In this document: positions 21,953 to 33,657 of the stretch, one piece after another | Layout of the letters: the number at the start of each line of letters is the position of its first letter | Numbering within the stretch: the stretch's first letter is position 1 | Assembly: GCA_963383645.1 (NCBI GenBank) | Contig: OY726571.1 | Location: forward strand, 25,962,637 to 26,026,636 | Length of the DNA stretch: 64,000 bases | Source: Muscardinus avellanarius | Taxonomy: Eukaryota; Chordata; Mammalia; Rodentia; Gliridae | Direction: 5' to 3' | Position numbers and translations under genes: made by a program | The notes under the pieces: model-generated | What the model saw: only the letters and a program-made list of their open reading frames with translations | What the model was told of the DNA's origin: nothing | The model's database searches: none

Positions 21953-22185
21953 AAATTATTTCTAGAAGCCGGGCGTGGTGGTGCACGCTTGTAATCCCAG
22001 CATTTGGGAGGCTGAGATCGGAGGATCGCGGTTCGCAGACAGCCTCAGCTACTTAGTGAGGCCCTCTGCAACTCAGTGAGACCCAGTTTCAAAATAAAGA
22101 ATAAAAATAGGGCAGAGGGTGTAGCTCGGAGGTAGAATGCCCCTGGGTTCCTACCCAGACCCGCAAAAAAAATTATTTCTAGAAG
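21953..22185 (+). repeat. B1-dID SINE with perfect 16-bp TSD
   Basis: TSD (aaattatttctagaag) at 21953-21968 and 22170-22185. B1 half starts GCCGGGCGTGGTGGTGCACG, the middle reads ATCGCGGTTCGCAGACAGCC (B box imperfect), then the ID half GTGTAGCTCGGAGGTAGAAT and a short A tail. A near-complete standard copy. Confidence 0.96.
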
Positions 22186-22279
22186 AGATGATGAATTAGC
22201 TTATTAATATAGTCAGAATTCTACCTGATCATTCTGGGGTAGCTATGGTAAGATTTTTGGCAGATCTGTAGTTCTATAG

Positions 22280-22705
22280 CTACGAGAGCTCTAGTGATGC
22301 TGTGTGCACACATGTCAATATTACTGTGAACTACATTATGATGTGAGGCTGTAGTGCACCAATAAAAGTATAAAAGAAAAGAAATGTGTTGTGATGTGGA
22401 AGTTACAGAGAAATTGGAAAACTAAAGGGATTCTAGGTAAAGGAGGAGAAATACCAATAGAGCAATGGAGGGGTGTAAGGGAAGGAGAGAAGGGAGACAT
22501 GATGAATGAAGGAAACACTTTAAATAATGCTATGTACATATAAAAACTTATCAATACCAATCTCAGTATCATATACAGGGAAGAGGAGGGTGTAGGGTGA
22601 AATCTATGGACAACTTCATCAAGTGCATGTTTGTTCCTATCACTCTTGTACCTCATTATGTATATAATTACAATATCCCAATAAAAATCTATTTAAAAAG
22701 ACATG
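22280..22705 (+). mobile_element. Two adjacent L1 3' ends, sense
   Basis: A first 3' end finishes GTGCACCAATAAAAG near 22357. A second, longer 3'UTR runs 22385-22700 (ggaggagaaatacc, CAATCTCAGTATC, and the end TATCCCAATAAAAATC). Both are noncoding L1 tails. Confidence 0.8.
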
Positions 22706-22961
22706 TGACATTAATATTCTTGGGTTATTCTGTTGTATGCACCTGTTGGGGCTCAGAAAATGATGTTTCACAAGTGGCACTTTGGCATACTCATTGCTTT
22801 GAGCTCAAGGAGAATCAAAGTTTCTCTGACCTTCTCCAGCCCTCTGTCTCTCACCCATCTTTCCCTCCTAAAGTTCAGGGAGTCTCTCTCTGAAGTTCCT
22901 TTATCTGACTGAAGAAAGGTTTCTTCAGAGGGAATGCAATTTTCATCATCCCCATTGTTTT
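22706..22961. other. Unique sequence
   Basis: No gene or repeat recognised. Confidence 0.5.
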
Positions 22962-23280
22962 AGTTATTTTTGTGTCATTGTGATCAAAATACCTGGCAAG
23001 CACAACGTAGAGAAGGAAAGGTTTATTTGGCTCACAGTTTCAGAGGTTTAGTCCATAGGCAGCTGGCTCCAAGGCAGGAATTGCAATGGCAAGGCATGAC
23101 AAATGCACACCACTCAACTCAGGACAGCAGGAAGAGAGATTGAGGAGGGGCCAGCGACAGAGACAGTTGCCAAGGCCACACCCCCAGTTATCCACCTCCT
23201 TTAGCCAAGTCCCACCTCTGAAGCTGGCTGTATTGTCATGAGCTTCATTGGAGGGAATTTTCTATCAAACCATAAACTCT
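22962..23280 (-). mobile_element. LTR relic, MaLR-like, antisense
   Basis: Begins TTTTAGTTATTTTTGTGTCA, then GATCAAAATACCTGGCAAGC, GGTTTATTTGGCTCACAGTT and a TCAAACCATAAAC end, the reverse-complement order of the LTR type at 24930 and 63650. The LTR relic has no coding sequence attached. Assignment to ERVL-MaLR is from remembered family structure. Confidence 0.6.
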
Positions 23281-23664
23281 TATCAAATAGAAGATTAAGC
23301 CTTGGGAAAAGCAACAAAGGTCAGTACCACCTATTCTGAGAACTGCTGAGGAATTTTATTTGCACACTAAGACAAACTTTGTTCAACACTCATTTACTAC
23401 CCTCCTCCCTGCTAGAAGCCTCCATTTCTTCCTGTAGCTCAAAATGATGCTTAAGCTTCAACATCTAGCCATTCTTCCAGTCTCATACTTGTTTACGGCT
23501 CCTGTGTGTGCAGGCATATAATCAATTTGTATGTTTTCTCCTATTCATCTGTCTATTGTTAGCTGGTTTCAGAGACTCAAGTTATTGAATCTTCAAAGGG
23601 TAATGAGAGAAAGTCTCTTGATCCCCTGCATACCAATGTATGTGCTATTAAGTTAGCTATTAAG
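23281..23664. other. Unique sequence
   Basis: No gene or repeat recognised. Confidence 0.5.
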
Positions 23665-23810
23665 TTTCCAGCTACTGGGAAACCTGAGGCAAGAGGTTTC
23701 CCAGTTCAAGTCAGCCTAGGCAACTCAGAATAAAAAATAAAAGGGGATGGGGATGTGGCTCAAATGTAGAGCACCTCTGGGTTCAATCCTCAGTAACCAC
23801 AGGGAGGAAA
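23665..23810 (+). repeat. Old B1-dID SINE, 5'-truncated
   Basis: GCTACTGGGAAACCTGAGGC, an A-rich linker, then the ID half GGGATGTGGCTCAAATGTAG ending GGTTCAATCCTCAG. Carries an 11-bp perfect inverted repeat (23675-23685 with 23694-23704). Confidence 0.82.
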
Positions 23811-24179
23811 AAAGATGCATTAAGCTGCTTATGTTCAGAGAACTCATATTAGTACTGAGACCCACATACCAGAGACAGGGCAATTCTAACCTCCTTCCTG
23901 ACATCACTGCTCTTCTGTGTTAATCTAAAGGCCAAGGTAATATTGCAATTTATAATAAGAGGTATGCATCTGGCTTCCAACCCCATTTCTAGCACAGAGC
24001 TCCTAAAACAGATGCAAATTCCTAAGTGGTGACATTGATGAGAGCATCTCCTATTATAATATTTGGCCTTTTGTCCTCCCTCCTGAAATGGAGCAATAAA
24101 GGTCAAGGGGAGTCTCTTGTAATTTGTTAACAAGACTCTTTCAGTTGCACCTGAGTATATTAAAAAAATGAGTTTTGAA
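23811..24179. other. Unique sequence
   Basis: Nothing recognised; a 94-codon minus frame has no family features. Confidence 0.5.
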
Positions 24180-24765
24180 AAATACCTAGGGACTGGTTTC
24201 TAGGGGAACCAACCGTGTTATTAGAAGGCTGGAACTTTTAGCTCTTTATCCTACCTCAGGGGAGGTGAGACAGGTTAGATGTTGAGCTAATTATCATGGC
24301 CAGTGGTTTAATTAATCACACATACACAACAAAACCTTAATAAAACTCCAAAAGGATGATGTTTGGAGGGCTTCTGGGTTGTTGAGGTTGTTGGGCAGCT
24401 TGGCGGTGTGAAAGCGTGGGACACCTGAGGAAGACATGAAAGATCCATGCCCTTCTCACATACTTTTTTCTATGCATCTTTTCCATCAGGGCCCTCTTGA
24501 ACTAAATCCTGGTGTAACAAACTAGTAATCTAGTGTGTAAGTGTTTTCTGGAGTTCTGTGAGTCATTCAAGCAAATGATCAAAAATGAGGAGGAAACTTT
24601 GGTAACTGACTTAGAGCTGGTCAGTCAGCAGCATGGGGGGCAGTCTAGACTTGCAATTTGCATCTGAAAAAGATGCTGTCTGTGGGACTGAATCTGAACC
24701 TGTGGAATCAGACACTAACTCCAGGTAGTCCAGGACTCAGCATCTCTTAAGACAATAAATAAGCC
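24180..24765 (+). mobile_element. Ancient LTR relic (endogenous retrovirus class not resolved)
   Basis: Ordered blocks ATCATGGCCAGTGGTTTAAT, AATAAAACTCCAAAAGGATG, GGCTTCTGGGTTGTTGAGG, AACTAGTAATCTAGTGTGTA, TTCTGTGAGTCATTCAAGCA and GGAATCAGACACTAACTCC match the layout of a widespread old mammalian LTR. The LTR relic is diverged and no gag, pol or env remnant is adjacent. Confidence 0.6.
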
Positions 24766-24929
24766 TATGAATTATACTTCTAAGATTTGGTTAAGTAGAA
24801 CTCATATTCTCTGATTTTCTGAGTACTATCAAGATCTAATTGGAGCAAGACATTTTGATAGATGTTCTGAGAGAGACAACAGTGATAAGAGATGGTCTTT
24901 GGCTTTACGGGCCTTGTATTCTATTGGAA

Positions 24930-25059
24930 ATATCTGCTGTTATGGTTTAGATTTAGAATGTCCCCACAGACCTCATGGAGACAAGGAAGTCATGTTGAAG
25001 GTAGGTTGGGTTGCTAAGGAGAGGTCCCTAGGGGTGCAGCCTTCAGGATTATATCTGGG

Positions 25060-25119
<60 letters not shown>

Positions 25120-25335
25120 TTTGACCTTTTGACTAGCCTCTGTGATAGGACAGCAAAGCCCTCAGGTTCTTGTTCTCTCTGTTCCTCACACCATGCCTTA
25201 AACTCTATAGACTTCACTTGGCCTAACATGGACTAAATTCCAGAACTATAAGCAAATAAACCTTTCTTTCTCTAAATTGTGGTCATCAGATTTTTTTTTT
25301 AATTACAGGCATAAGAATGCTGACTGAACCACCTG
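24930..25335 (+). mobile_element. LTR relic, MaLR-like, with (TC)n expansion
   Basis: Starts TGTTATGGTTTAGATTTAGA. A (TC)n run occupies 25068-25116. AAGCAAATAAACCTTTCTTT at about 25250 resembles an LTR polyadenylation region, and it ends near ATAAGAATGCTGACTGAAC. The LTR relic is noncoding; similar copies lie at 28.4 and 63.7 kb and antisense at 23.0 and 35.6 kb. Confidence 0.65.
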
Positions 25336-25849
25336 CTGTATGCATTATTTAAAATTTTAATTGCAAGGCAGTGCTGTCCTGTTAAGAGTTGTACTTTCCT
25401 GGTGAATGTCACTGATAGTCAGTGCTATGAGATGACGGCAGGTGTTTGTGGAAAGCAGTGGTTCTCAGAAAACTTTCTGGGCAGGTTAGATAATCTAGGA
25501 AAGGTGAGACTGGTGATGGGAGATGAAAATCCAGAAAGCTAGATGTGGAATATTTTAAGACTGAATAATGGATCATGGCAACTGAAGAGGGGATTAGAAA
25601 ATATGGGAAACAACAAAAGAAAGATTTGGAGAAACCAGTGGAAATCAGATTTTACTTGTCACTTTCTAACCTCTTAACAAATAGTCATTGATTTAAAAAA
25701 AACAATCTAGACTAGCTATTATGGAGACCTTCCTAAGAGAGAAGAAACCCAAGATTGTTTTTATCCCTGGGTCACTAAAAATTAGCAAATATATCATAGA
25801 CTGGAGTACATAGAAACTATCTCTGAAGTTAATAATCTTTTTATTTTTT
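25336..25849. other. Unique sequence
   Basis: No gene or repeat recognised. Confidence 0.5.
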
Positions 25850-26057
25850 ATTTTTTTAGTACTGGGGATGGAACATAGGGGCATTCTTATCTCCAAGCTA
25901 CATCCTCAGCCCTATTATTTTTTTATTCTTTCTTTTGAAACAGGATCTAACTGAGTTGCAAAGGGCCTCACTATGTAGCTGAGGCTGGCCATGAATCGGG
26001 ATCTTCCTGTCTCAACCTCTCAAATGCTGGAATTACAAGCGTGCACCATGTCCAGCT
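25850..26057 (-). repeat. B1-dID SINE, antisense
   Basis: AGTACTGGGGATGGAACATA to AAGCGTGCACCATGTCCAGCT. Standard group. Confidence 0.87.
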
Positions 26058-27512
26058 GGTAATGATATTTCAATAGCCCCCTGTAGGCTGAAGTGAAGGA
26101 CTCCAACTCAAAGAAATTTCTTCCTCAGGTAAGTCTATCCTTACTTACCATCTCTTTCCCATAGAACTTAGTTCAGTGAACACAGCTAATAAGCCAAAGT
26201 CCAAGACTGAAGAGGAGGCTCAAACAGGTGCCCCAGGTCTCCACTCGGTACACCAAACTTTCACAGCACACGATCCATACAACAACCCACTGAAAGCAGG
26301 AGATAGGGCAGTGGGGTGGAGGTTGAGCTCATGCAGTTTGGGAATCTAAGGACTGACTATAAAACATGGAAAGGTCTTGGCATCTCTCTGGTGCTCAGAT
26401 GCCAAGTCGTGATGAAGAGAAGAAACCAATGGTGAACTAGATTTAACTTGGGCTGCAACAAAGCCCAGAACCATCTGCCATCACAGATTGGATTGATCCC
26501 TCGCCCTCCACCATCCTACTGTAGAGGCCTGACAGAGAAAGAACAGGCCTTTCTCTGGGGATTTTCTGGCATTTCTTATTTTCCTTTATATTTAAGTCTG
26601 ACATACAATAAAACATTCTAAGACACTCATAATCATAATCAAAAGAACCAAGTAGTCATTAGCTAATAGAAACTAACCCATAGATGTCCCATGTTTTGGA
26701 ATCAGCAAATAAAGTCTTTAAAATAGCTTTAATAAACACTTGAAAGAGTCTGATATACAACGTGACCAGATAGAATGACATGCAGGAAGGAAGGAAGAGA
26801 AGCAAGAAAGGTCTATATCTCCAATGACTTAATTTAGACTTTTTATTTGGTAACAAGAAATAATTATTTAGATTTAGAGGAGAAACTAAGACTTGGAAAA
26901 TCTAAATGAACTTGCTATGGTCCATTCAGATTTTCTTGTGTTGAGACAGGATGTTTGGCCTGTTTAATTTCAGTGTTTGTGTTCCCCATTTTGCTGTACT
27001 TTTAATAATTTTAAACATTTGGGGACATACCATATTATCCTCCTTTCTTGCTTTATTATTTGAAACTCAACAAATAACAAGAAAACATATAAATTAGGCT
27101 TGTAAAATGAAGACAATGCCACTCACAATTTTTTGCTCTATGGGCCATTTTCCATTTAGTGACAAAATGTTTATATATGAATTGCAATTTTATACATAAT
27201 TCTAATTATTTGATTTGAGTTATAAATTTGAATTAATCTGTTGTTGCTATCAATAAAAGTCCATCTTTGCAAATAATTTTGTTTTATTTTGCTTACAAAG
27301 ATAGTTGTATTACATTATATTTCTATCAGACTATAGGTTATTTAAAATAAAAAGTTAAAGAAGAAACGTTTATACTGTAACTAGGGATTTTATTTTTAAT
27401 AGAACCATGTTATTTTAGGAGGTTTAATATGCCACTACAGTATGAATAGGGTGGAGTGAGAGACTACTTAGATTATTCATACAATTGCCCAGATCAGAAG
27501 TGATACTGTTTT
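26058..27512. other. Unique sequence, AT-rich in its second half
   Basis: 26100-26600 is GC-moderate and repeat-free; no coding pattern was found. The remainder is AT-rich with nothing recognised. Confidence 0.5.
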
Positions 27513-27672
27513 TACCTGGGAGGTTGAGACAGGAGGCTGTTTTTATTTGCAGGTTCAAGGCCAGCCTCAGAAACTTGGTGAGACCGAGACCCTGTTTCAT
27601 AATAAAAATAAAAAAACACTGCGGTGTAGCTCAGAGATAGAATGCTTCTGGTTCAATCACCAGTACAAAAAC
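27513..27672 (+). repeat. Old B1-dID SINE, 5'-truncated
   Basis: ACCTGGGAGGTTGAGACAGG, GGTTCAAGGCCAGCCTCAGA, an A-rich linker, ID half GGTGTAGCTCAGAGATAGAA. Confidence 0.82.
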
Positions 27673-28334
27673 TAAGTGAATGGAAAAAAGGGAGTTATTT
27701 GTGGGAAAATAATAGATGGTACTAGACCACTGAACCTAAAGTGGAGAAAGAGTAAAAGACTTCAAAATGATAGAAACTAATGAGGTCAATGAGCAATGAT
27801 CACAGTAGAGGAAACAAGGCCAATAAACTTTGAGACATAATGCAGAGGAGCAAATGGGTCTTTAGAAGAAAATTTCAGAGAATCTCATCATTTGAAGGAA
27901 TTTTTCTTTTATGAAGTAAAAAGCCAATACAAGTAATACGGATAAAAAAAAAAAAACAGAGCCAAAAATCAAATAATGTGTGAAAAGTCCAAGTTGGTCT
28001 TTTTCTTGTCATATCCAACATTTTGAAAAAATATTGATTTAAGAAAATAAAAATTGACATGACAAAGTTTTCGTTTATACCAAATTGATTTTACTTGTTG
28101 TAGTGCTGTTTTATTTTTTCTAGATCTTCTTACACAGAATCATATACTAATTGAAATTAGGAAATATTTTGTAATCCTTTGCATTTCACATTATCAAGTA
28201 TTGCCCCGGGCAGAGGGTACACAGTACAATTACATTAATTAGTTCAGCCACTTAATCATTCACATTCTTATTTCTTGTTGCTATTGAAAATAACAGATGA
28301 CCACGACACCACAGACACCACACTGCCTTCAAGT
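27673..28334. other. Unique AT-rich sequence
   Basis: Nothing recognised. Confidence 0.5.
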
Positions 28335-28905
28335 TGCTCATAGTCTAATTGATTGATGCTGCACTTTGGGTCTCAATTGTCTCCCAAAGGCTTATGTGTT
28401 AAAGGCTTGGACCCCCAAGGTGCATTGTTGGGAGATCAGGGGAACTTTATGATATGGGATCTATGGGAAATATTTAGGTTACTGGTTGATGACCTTGAAG
28501 AAGGAAAACTAGCTTCTCTCTCACTCTAACTTGCTTCTAGGTCTTACTGTGATGTGCTGCCCCCCAAGGAAAGGGGATCCACTAGTCATGGGCTCTCCAA
28601 AATCATGAGCCCAAATTTTATAAGCTTTTCATCTTTTTATTCTTCTTTCTTTTTGGAAAAATAAAGTGAATGGAAATTGAACCTGGGACATTGTACACCC
28701 AAGATATAACCCTAGCCTTTCTTATTTTGAAACAGGGTCGTGCTAAGTTACTGAGGGTCTGGATAATTTGCCAAATCTGGCCTTGAACCTGCAATCCTCC
28801 TGTCTCAGCCTCACAGGTACTGGTATTACTAGCGTGTGCTGCTGCACCTGGTTCTAAACTTTTCATCTTTATAAGCATTTAGTTCCAGTGACAGAAAGTT
28901 AACAC
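28335..28905 (+). mobile_element. LTR relic, MaLR-like, split by a SINE
   Basis: CTGCACTTTGGGTCTCAATT, CTTATGTGTTAAAGGCTTGG, a decayed middle, then GTGACAGAAAGTTAACACAG after the SINE. The LTR relic is noncoding and same-type as the 63.7-kb copy. Confidence 0.6.
28619..28872 (-). repeat. Old B1-dID SINE, antisense, with TSD, nested in LTR
   Basis: Direct repeat TAAGCTTTTCATCTTT / TAAACTTTTCATCTTT (one mismatch) flanks the copy. Inside: TTGAACCTGGGACATTGTAC, GAAACAGGGTCGTGCTAAGT, GTGTGCTGCTGCACCTGG. Confidence 0.85.
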
Positions 28906-29592
28906 AGTTGACATTAATGCCAGCTAGAATAGAAGCACATAATTTGTTTTTAACATTATTGTGGCATTTGTCTTTTTAAAGTCAAATGTAACTTTTCTTT
29001 GATTAGATTTTATCTATAAGATAGTTTAGCCTAGTGATTGGCACATACATAATCTATAAATAATGGCTTGTTATTTTGTTATTCTTATCATTATTGTTAT
29101 ACAAATAGAGTAGTAAGATGATTTGAAGTTCTTTTTCTTTGATAAATATTAGTACATTTTCATTTGCACCACTCTCTGAAATGTTATGTTTGAAAAGTAT
29201 AGTGTGGGAAAGAGTTTGAAATAACTTTAGTGGTCTTTTCAATTTTGACTTGTGAAGTCAAACATAATTAACAATGTAAGTTAACTCATAGTTCTACAAT
29301 GGAGAGTTTTTCTTTAATTGCCACAAACTAATCCCCACAGGACATTGCTTCCTGTGCTTGCATTATGAATGTTCAAGTCTAGTTTGGTTTATTTTGTTAT
29401 TTTCATTATTGGTTCTATATTGCATGTACAGATATGCATTTGTAAAGCTTATAAAATTTGAGCTATTTCTTTAAGAACAGCATTTGGAAAATAACTCACA
29501 CAAGTGAGGGTCCCTGAAACTTTAGCTTCGTGATAACTTGGTTTCTGCTTTGTTGATATTTAAATTTTTTTTTTTTAGAAATAACACTAATC
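28906..29592. other. Unique AT-rich sequence
   Basis: Nothing recognised. Confidence 0.5.
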
Positions 29593-29834
29593 AAATGTGT
29601 TCTGTTAGCCAGGCATGGTGGTGCATGCTTGTAATCCCAGCATTTGGGAAACTGAGACAGGAAGATTGCAGTTGGAGGACAGCCTCAGCTATTGTTTAGT
29701 GAGGCTCTTTGCAACTCGGTGAAAATAATGTTTCAAAATAAAGAATAAAAAATAGGACTGGGGGTGTAGCTTGGAGGTAGAATGCCACTGGGTTCCATCC
29801 CCAGTACTGCAAAAAAAAAAAAATGTGTTCTGTT
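29593..29834 (+). repeat. B1-dID SINE with perfect 14-bp TSD
   Basis: TSD (aaatgtgttctgtt) at 29593-29606 and 29821-29834. Complete B1 half (AGCCAGGCATGGTGGTGCAT) and ID half (GGGGGTGTAGCTTGGAGGTA), A tail. Confidence 0.96.
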
Positions 29835-30089
29835 CTATCTTGAATTCACCCTTGTTTCAATAACACTTTCTTGATTTCTGTTCCATTACCCATTTTATTA
29901 AGCTCTGAGAAATACAGCTTCTATTAATTAGAAATACATAGGCCTATTGGAAACAAAAGTAGATAAAAAGAAAGAGATTAGCATATTAAATTTTTATGGG
30001 GATAGCTAAATATTTTCTACAAGTCTACCAGGATCTCTTTTCAGTTCATGATCTTTTCTCTTTCTCTCTTTTTTTCCTCCTATTTTCTT

Positions 30090-30283
30090 TTTAGTATGTG
30101 GACTGAACCCAGGGTCTCACACACAACAGGCAAGTGCTCTACCACTGACCTATACCCACAGGCCTGTTTGCTTTTTTCATCTTGAGACAGGATCTCACTA
30201 CATTACTTAGGCTGGCATCTAATTGTGATCCTCCTGCCTCAGCCTCCTGAGCAGCTGGGATTTACAGGTATGTGCCCAGCTTT
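30090..30283 (-). repeat. Old B1-dID SINE, antisense
   Basis: TAGTATGTGGACTGAACCCA, GCAAGTGCTCTACCACTGAC, GAGACAGGATCTCACTACAT, GCAGCTGGGATTTACAGGTA. The ID half is of the longer, older form. Confidence 0.82.
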
Positions 30284-31439
30284 GGTTCACACTCTTTCAA
30301 AAATTCTGTGGATGTAATCAAGCACCTGTTTTCTCATCTGTCTCTTTAAAAAGCCTTAAGAAGATTCCATGAATTTTTAAATATTCCATAAAATGTATCA
30401 AACAATTATTAAATGACTGGCAGTTTGTCTTCCAGCCAGGAATTTAGCTATCGCTCCTTTCTGTTCTTCAACTGCCTTCCATAACCTCCCCTTTACCCTT
30501 CACTCTTTCCTTTGTTCCCTTTGGTTTTTTCCTTAACACAGTCCCCCTGTAAACTCGGGTAGTGAGAGTTAGTTTCTAGGTGATAAGTTGAGCATTGTAT
30601 TCTTAAACTTCCAAGAATAGCTTTAATGGATTAAACCACTTGACTTTAAGCCACAGTTCAATTTCCAACTGATATGATGGCACCTATTATGAAGGCAGAA
30701 AATACAAGACCTATAAGTCAATTGGGAGATAGGATAAGTGCTACTATATGACATCTTGATTATTACGAATGATGTCAAGCTTATGTAGTAGTTCATAAGT
30801 TCATGTCAGCAATGATAACAGTGGCCATTAGTGATGACACTGAAGATGTTGTGAATTTAACTAGAATTTCCTTTGATGTTCAACTCTGAGATAAAATGGG
30901 AAATAGAAAGTGGAAAGTGTTAACAACAATGGGTATAATTTATTTCTTTACCATCATGCTTACTAAGCCTCTCAGGTCATCCCCTTGGTTAAGGAGTTCT
31001 GATATAATGTGAATACTAAATTTTATTATTTTATTACTATGTTTAATTTCAGACAAGAGATTTCAGTGTATCTTGAGGATACAGTTCTTTGTAGGTTAGA
31101 GGAAAGAGGTTTATTCATTTTTCTCCTTGAACAAACTATTTTCATATGGCTGCACTGTCTACTTTCCCAATGATCATGAAAGGCCTACCCAGAAGAATCA
31201 GTAGATGCTGTGTGTCCAGGATATAGCAGTGCCTCTCATAGAATAGTCTTATAACACCTGTATGAAGATCACATGCTATAATTATTAAAAATTAAAATTA
31301 CTGGTCCCTATTTGAAGACTGTTATCTTAGAATCCCTAAAGATGGTTTCTGGAATTCTACATTTTACATCGGCTCTTTAGCTATTTATTATACCCACTTA
31401 AGTCTTAAAAAAGTACTGAAGGATTTATCAAATATACTT
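30284..31439. other. Unique sequence
   Basis: No gene or repeat recognised. Confidence 0.5.
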
Positions 31440-31497
31440 TAGTTCTGGGAATGGAACGCAGGGGCATTTGACCTCCAGGCTATACCCCCTGCCCTTT
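31440..31497 (-). repeat. ID half fragment, antisense
   Basis: TTCTGGGAATGGAACGCAGG to CTATACCCCCTGCCC: the right-hand unit of a B1-dID SINE without its B1 half. Confidence 0.75.
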
Positions 31498-31689
31498 GAA
31501 CCTTTGAACTCAGTGAAAAAGTGGGATTTTTACCTTTGGACAAAGATAATATTCGTGACGGTAAGCCTTTGTAGACCCATCCCTTCCAATGAAATATTTT
31601 GCGTGATTATGGTTCTGTTAAGTCACAAGAAAGAAAACATGGGGCTGACTTTCGAACATGTAGGCACTGGAGAGATTTTTATCTTCATT

Positions 31690-31834
31690 AAAACTTCTAA
31701 AGTTCAGGCTTGGCGTGGTGGTGCATGCCTGTAATCCTAGTGCTTGGGAGGCTGAGACAGGAGGATCGAGGCCAGCGAAGACCTTCAGCAACTTAGTGAG
31801 AATATTTATATAAAAAAAACTTCTAAAGTTCAGG
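31690..31834 (+). repeat. B1-only SINE with perfect 19-bp TSD
   Basis: TSD (aaaacttctaaagttcagg) at 31690-31708 and 31816-31834. Between them is a B1 half (CTTGGCGTGGTGGTGCATGC to CAACTTAGTGAGAATATTTA) with a short A tail and no ID half, an intact insertion of a monomer. Confidence 0.93.
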
Positions 31835-32030
31835 AAATACAACCAAGAATAAATAAGTGAAATGACATCAAATAAAAAAGCTTCTGCAATCAATAATCTT
31901 AAAAGAGAGCCTACACAATGAGAGAACACCTTTGCCAGCTTATCCTCTGATAGGGGATTAGTGTCTAGAATTTATGAAGAACTCAGAAAATAATATTAAA
32001 AACCAAATAACCCAATAAAAATGGTCAATT

Positions 32031-32285
32031 AAACTGAATATAGCTGGGCATGGTGGTGCACGCTTGTAATCCCAGCATTCGGGAGGCTGAGACAGGAGGA
32101 TCATGGTTCCCAGACAGCCTCAGCTACTTAGTGAGGCCCTCTGAAACTCAGTGAGACTCGGTTTCAAAATAAAAAGAATAAAACATAGGGCAGGGGGTAT
32201 AGCCTGGAGGTCAAATGCCCCTGGATTCCATTCCCAGAACCGAAAAAAAAAAAAAAAAACAAATAAAAAATAAATAAGCTGAATA
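32031..32285 (+). repeat. B1-dID SINE, nested in L1
   Basis: GCTGGGCATGGTGGTGCACG to an A tail; flanks AACTGAATA / AAGCTGAATA form the TSD. Confidence 0.92.
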
Positions 32286-32400
32286 TATACTTCTCAAAAG
32301 AAGAAATATAAACAGCCAGTAAATCTATGAAAAATGTTTACTATCACTAGAAATCAGAAAAATGCAAATGAAAGCTACACTGAGATTCCACGGTAATCAT

Positions 32401-32628
32401 TAAGAATACAAACAATACACCGGGTGTGGTGGCGCACGCTTGTAATCCCCGCGCTTGGGAGGCAGAGACAGGAGGGTCGTGCAGGTTCGAAGCCAGCCAC
32501 GCTGGCTTAAGAGACCCTGTTTCTAAATAAAAAAAGTATAAAATAAGTCTGGGAGTGTAGCCCAGGGGTAGAAGGATTTCCAGGAACCTCAGTACCACCA
32601 AAAAAAAAAAAAAAAAATAAGAATACAA
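32401..32628 (+). repeat. Young B1-dID-like SINE (palindrome subfamily), 11-bp TSD, nested in L1
   Basis: TSD taagaatacaa at 32401-32411 and 32618-32628. B box GGTTCGAAGCC, palindrome AAGCCAG-CCACG-CTGGCTT, right half GAGTGTAGCCCAGGGGTAGA. Confidence 0.95.
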
Positions 32629-33370
32629 GCCATAATAAATTGTGGTGAGGATAAGAGGAAATAGAAACTCTTATACACTGTTGATGGGGTAAAAAATTGG
32701 CACAAACCAGTATGGATATCAGTATAGATATTCTTTAAAGGAGCGGGAATGGAACCACCATATAACCCAGTTATATCAATCCTTAGTATCTTTCCAAAAG
32801 AATTAAAGTTAGAATACTATAGTGATGCATGCATATCCATGCATCACTATAATGATTTGCAGTAGCACAATTCACAACTATGAATGAACAGATAAAGAAA
32901 GAGTGTTATATACACAATGGAGTTGTGCTTAGCTATAAAGAAGAACAACAAAAGTCATTTTCAGGAAAATGGAATGAAACTAGAGAATATTATGTTAAGT
33001 GAGATTAACCAGCCACAGAAAGTCAAGGGTTATATGTGGAAGCTGGAGAGAAAATATGAAATAAAATAGAACTCAGATAAATAAGGGAAGAGACTACTGG
33101 AATAGCAGAAGAATATCGGGGAGGGAGGGAAGAGAGGAAACAGGAGGCCTAAAAAGAAAACAGATCAAATAATTATGTGCTCCTGTATAAAGATATTACT
33201 ACTGACTTCACTAATATTTATGGGAAGGAGAAGGGGAGGTAGAATGCAATGGAGAAGAAAATGTTAAGTGATGTGTCTGTCTGTCTGTCTGCCTATCTAT
33301 CTATCTATCTATCTGAATGTATCACTTTAAATGTTACTATGATGTGTAATTACAATTAACCAAAAAATTA

Positions 33371-33434
33371 TTACTCTTTTTGGTAGTACTGGGGGTGGAA
33401 CCCAGAGGCTTTCTACCTCCAGGCTATACTCCCA

Positions 33435-33503
<69 letters not shown>

Positions 33504-33657
33504 TTTTTTTTTTTTTAAATTTGGAAACAGGGTCTCACTAAGTTGATGAGAGTCTCTCTAAGTAGCTGAGGCTGGCTTTGCACTTGTGTGATCCTCCCGT
33601 CTCAGCCTCCCAAGCATGGGGATTACAAGTGTGAGCCATGATGCCTGGCTTAAAATT
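33371..33657 (-). repeat. B1-dID SINE, antisense, with internal (CA)n(TA)n expansion
   Basis: ID half TGGTAGTACTGGGGGTGGAA to about 33435, a (CA)n(TA)n block 33435-33503, a T run, then the B1 half to GAGCCATGATGCCTGGC. The microsatellite occupies the A-rich linker between the halves. Confidence 0.87.

Larger units (their letters stand above)
31835..33370 (+). mobile_element. Old L1 3' half, sense, split by two SINEs
   Basis: ORF2 remnants at 31870-32040 (GATAGGGGATTAGTGTCTAG), 32276-32400, and 32629 onward (GATGGGGTAAAAAATTGGCA, CCATATAACCCAGTTATATC), then the 3'UTR to the end GATGTGTAATTACAATTAAC at about 33358. Many stops. A (GTCT)n/(ATCT)n microsatellite lies at 33282-33315. Confidence 0.85.
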
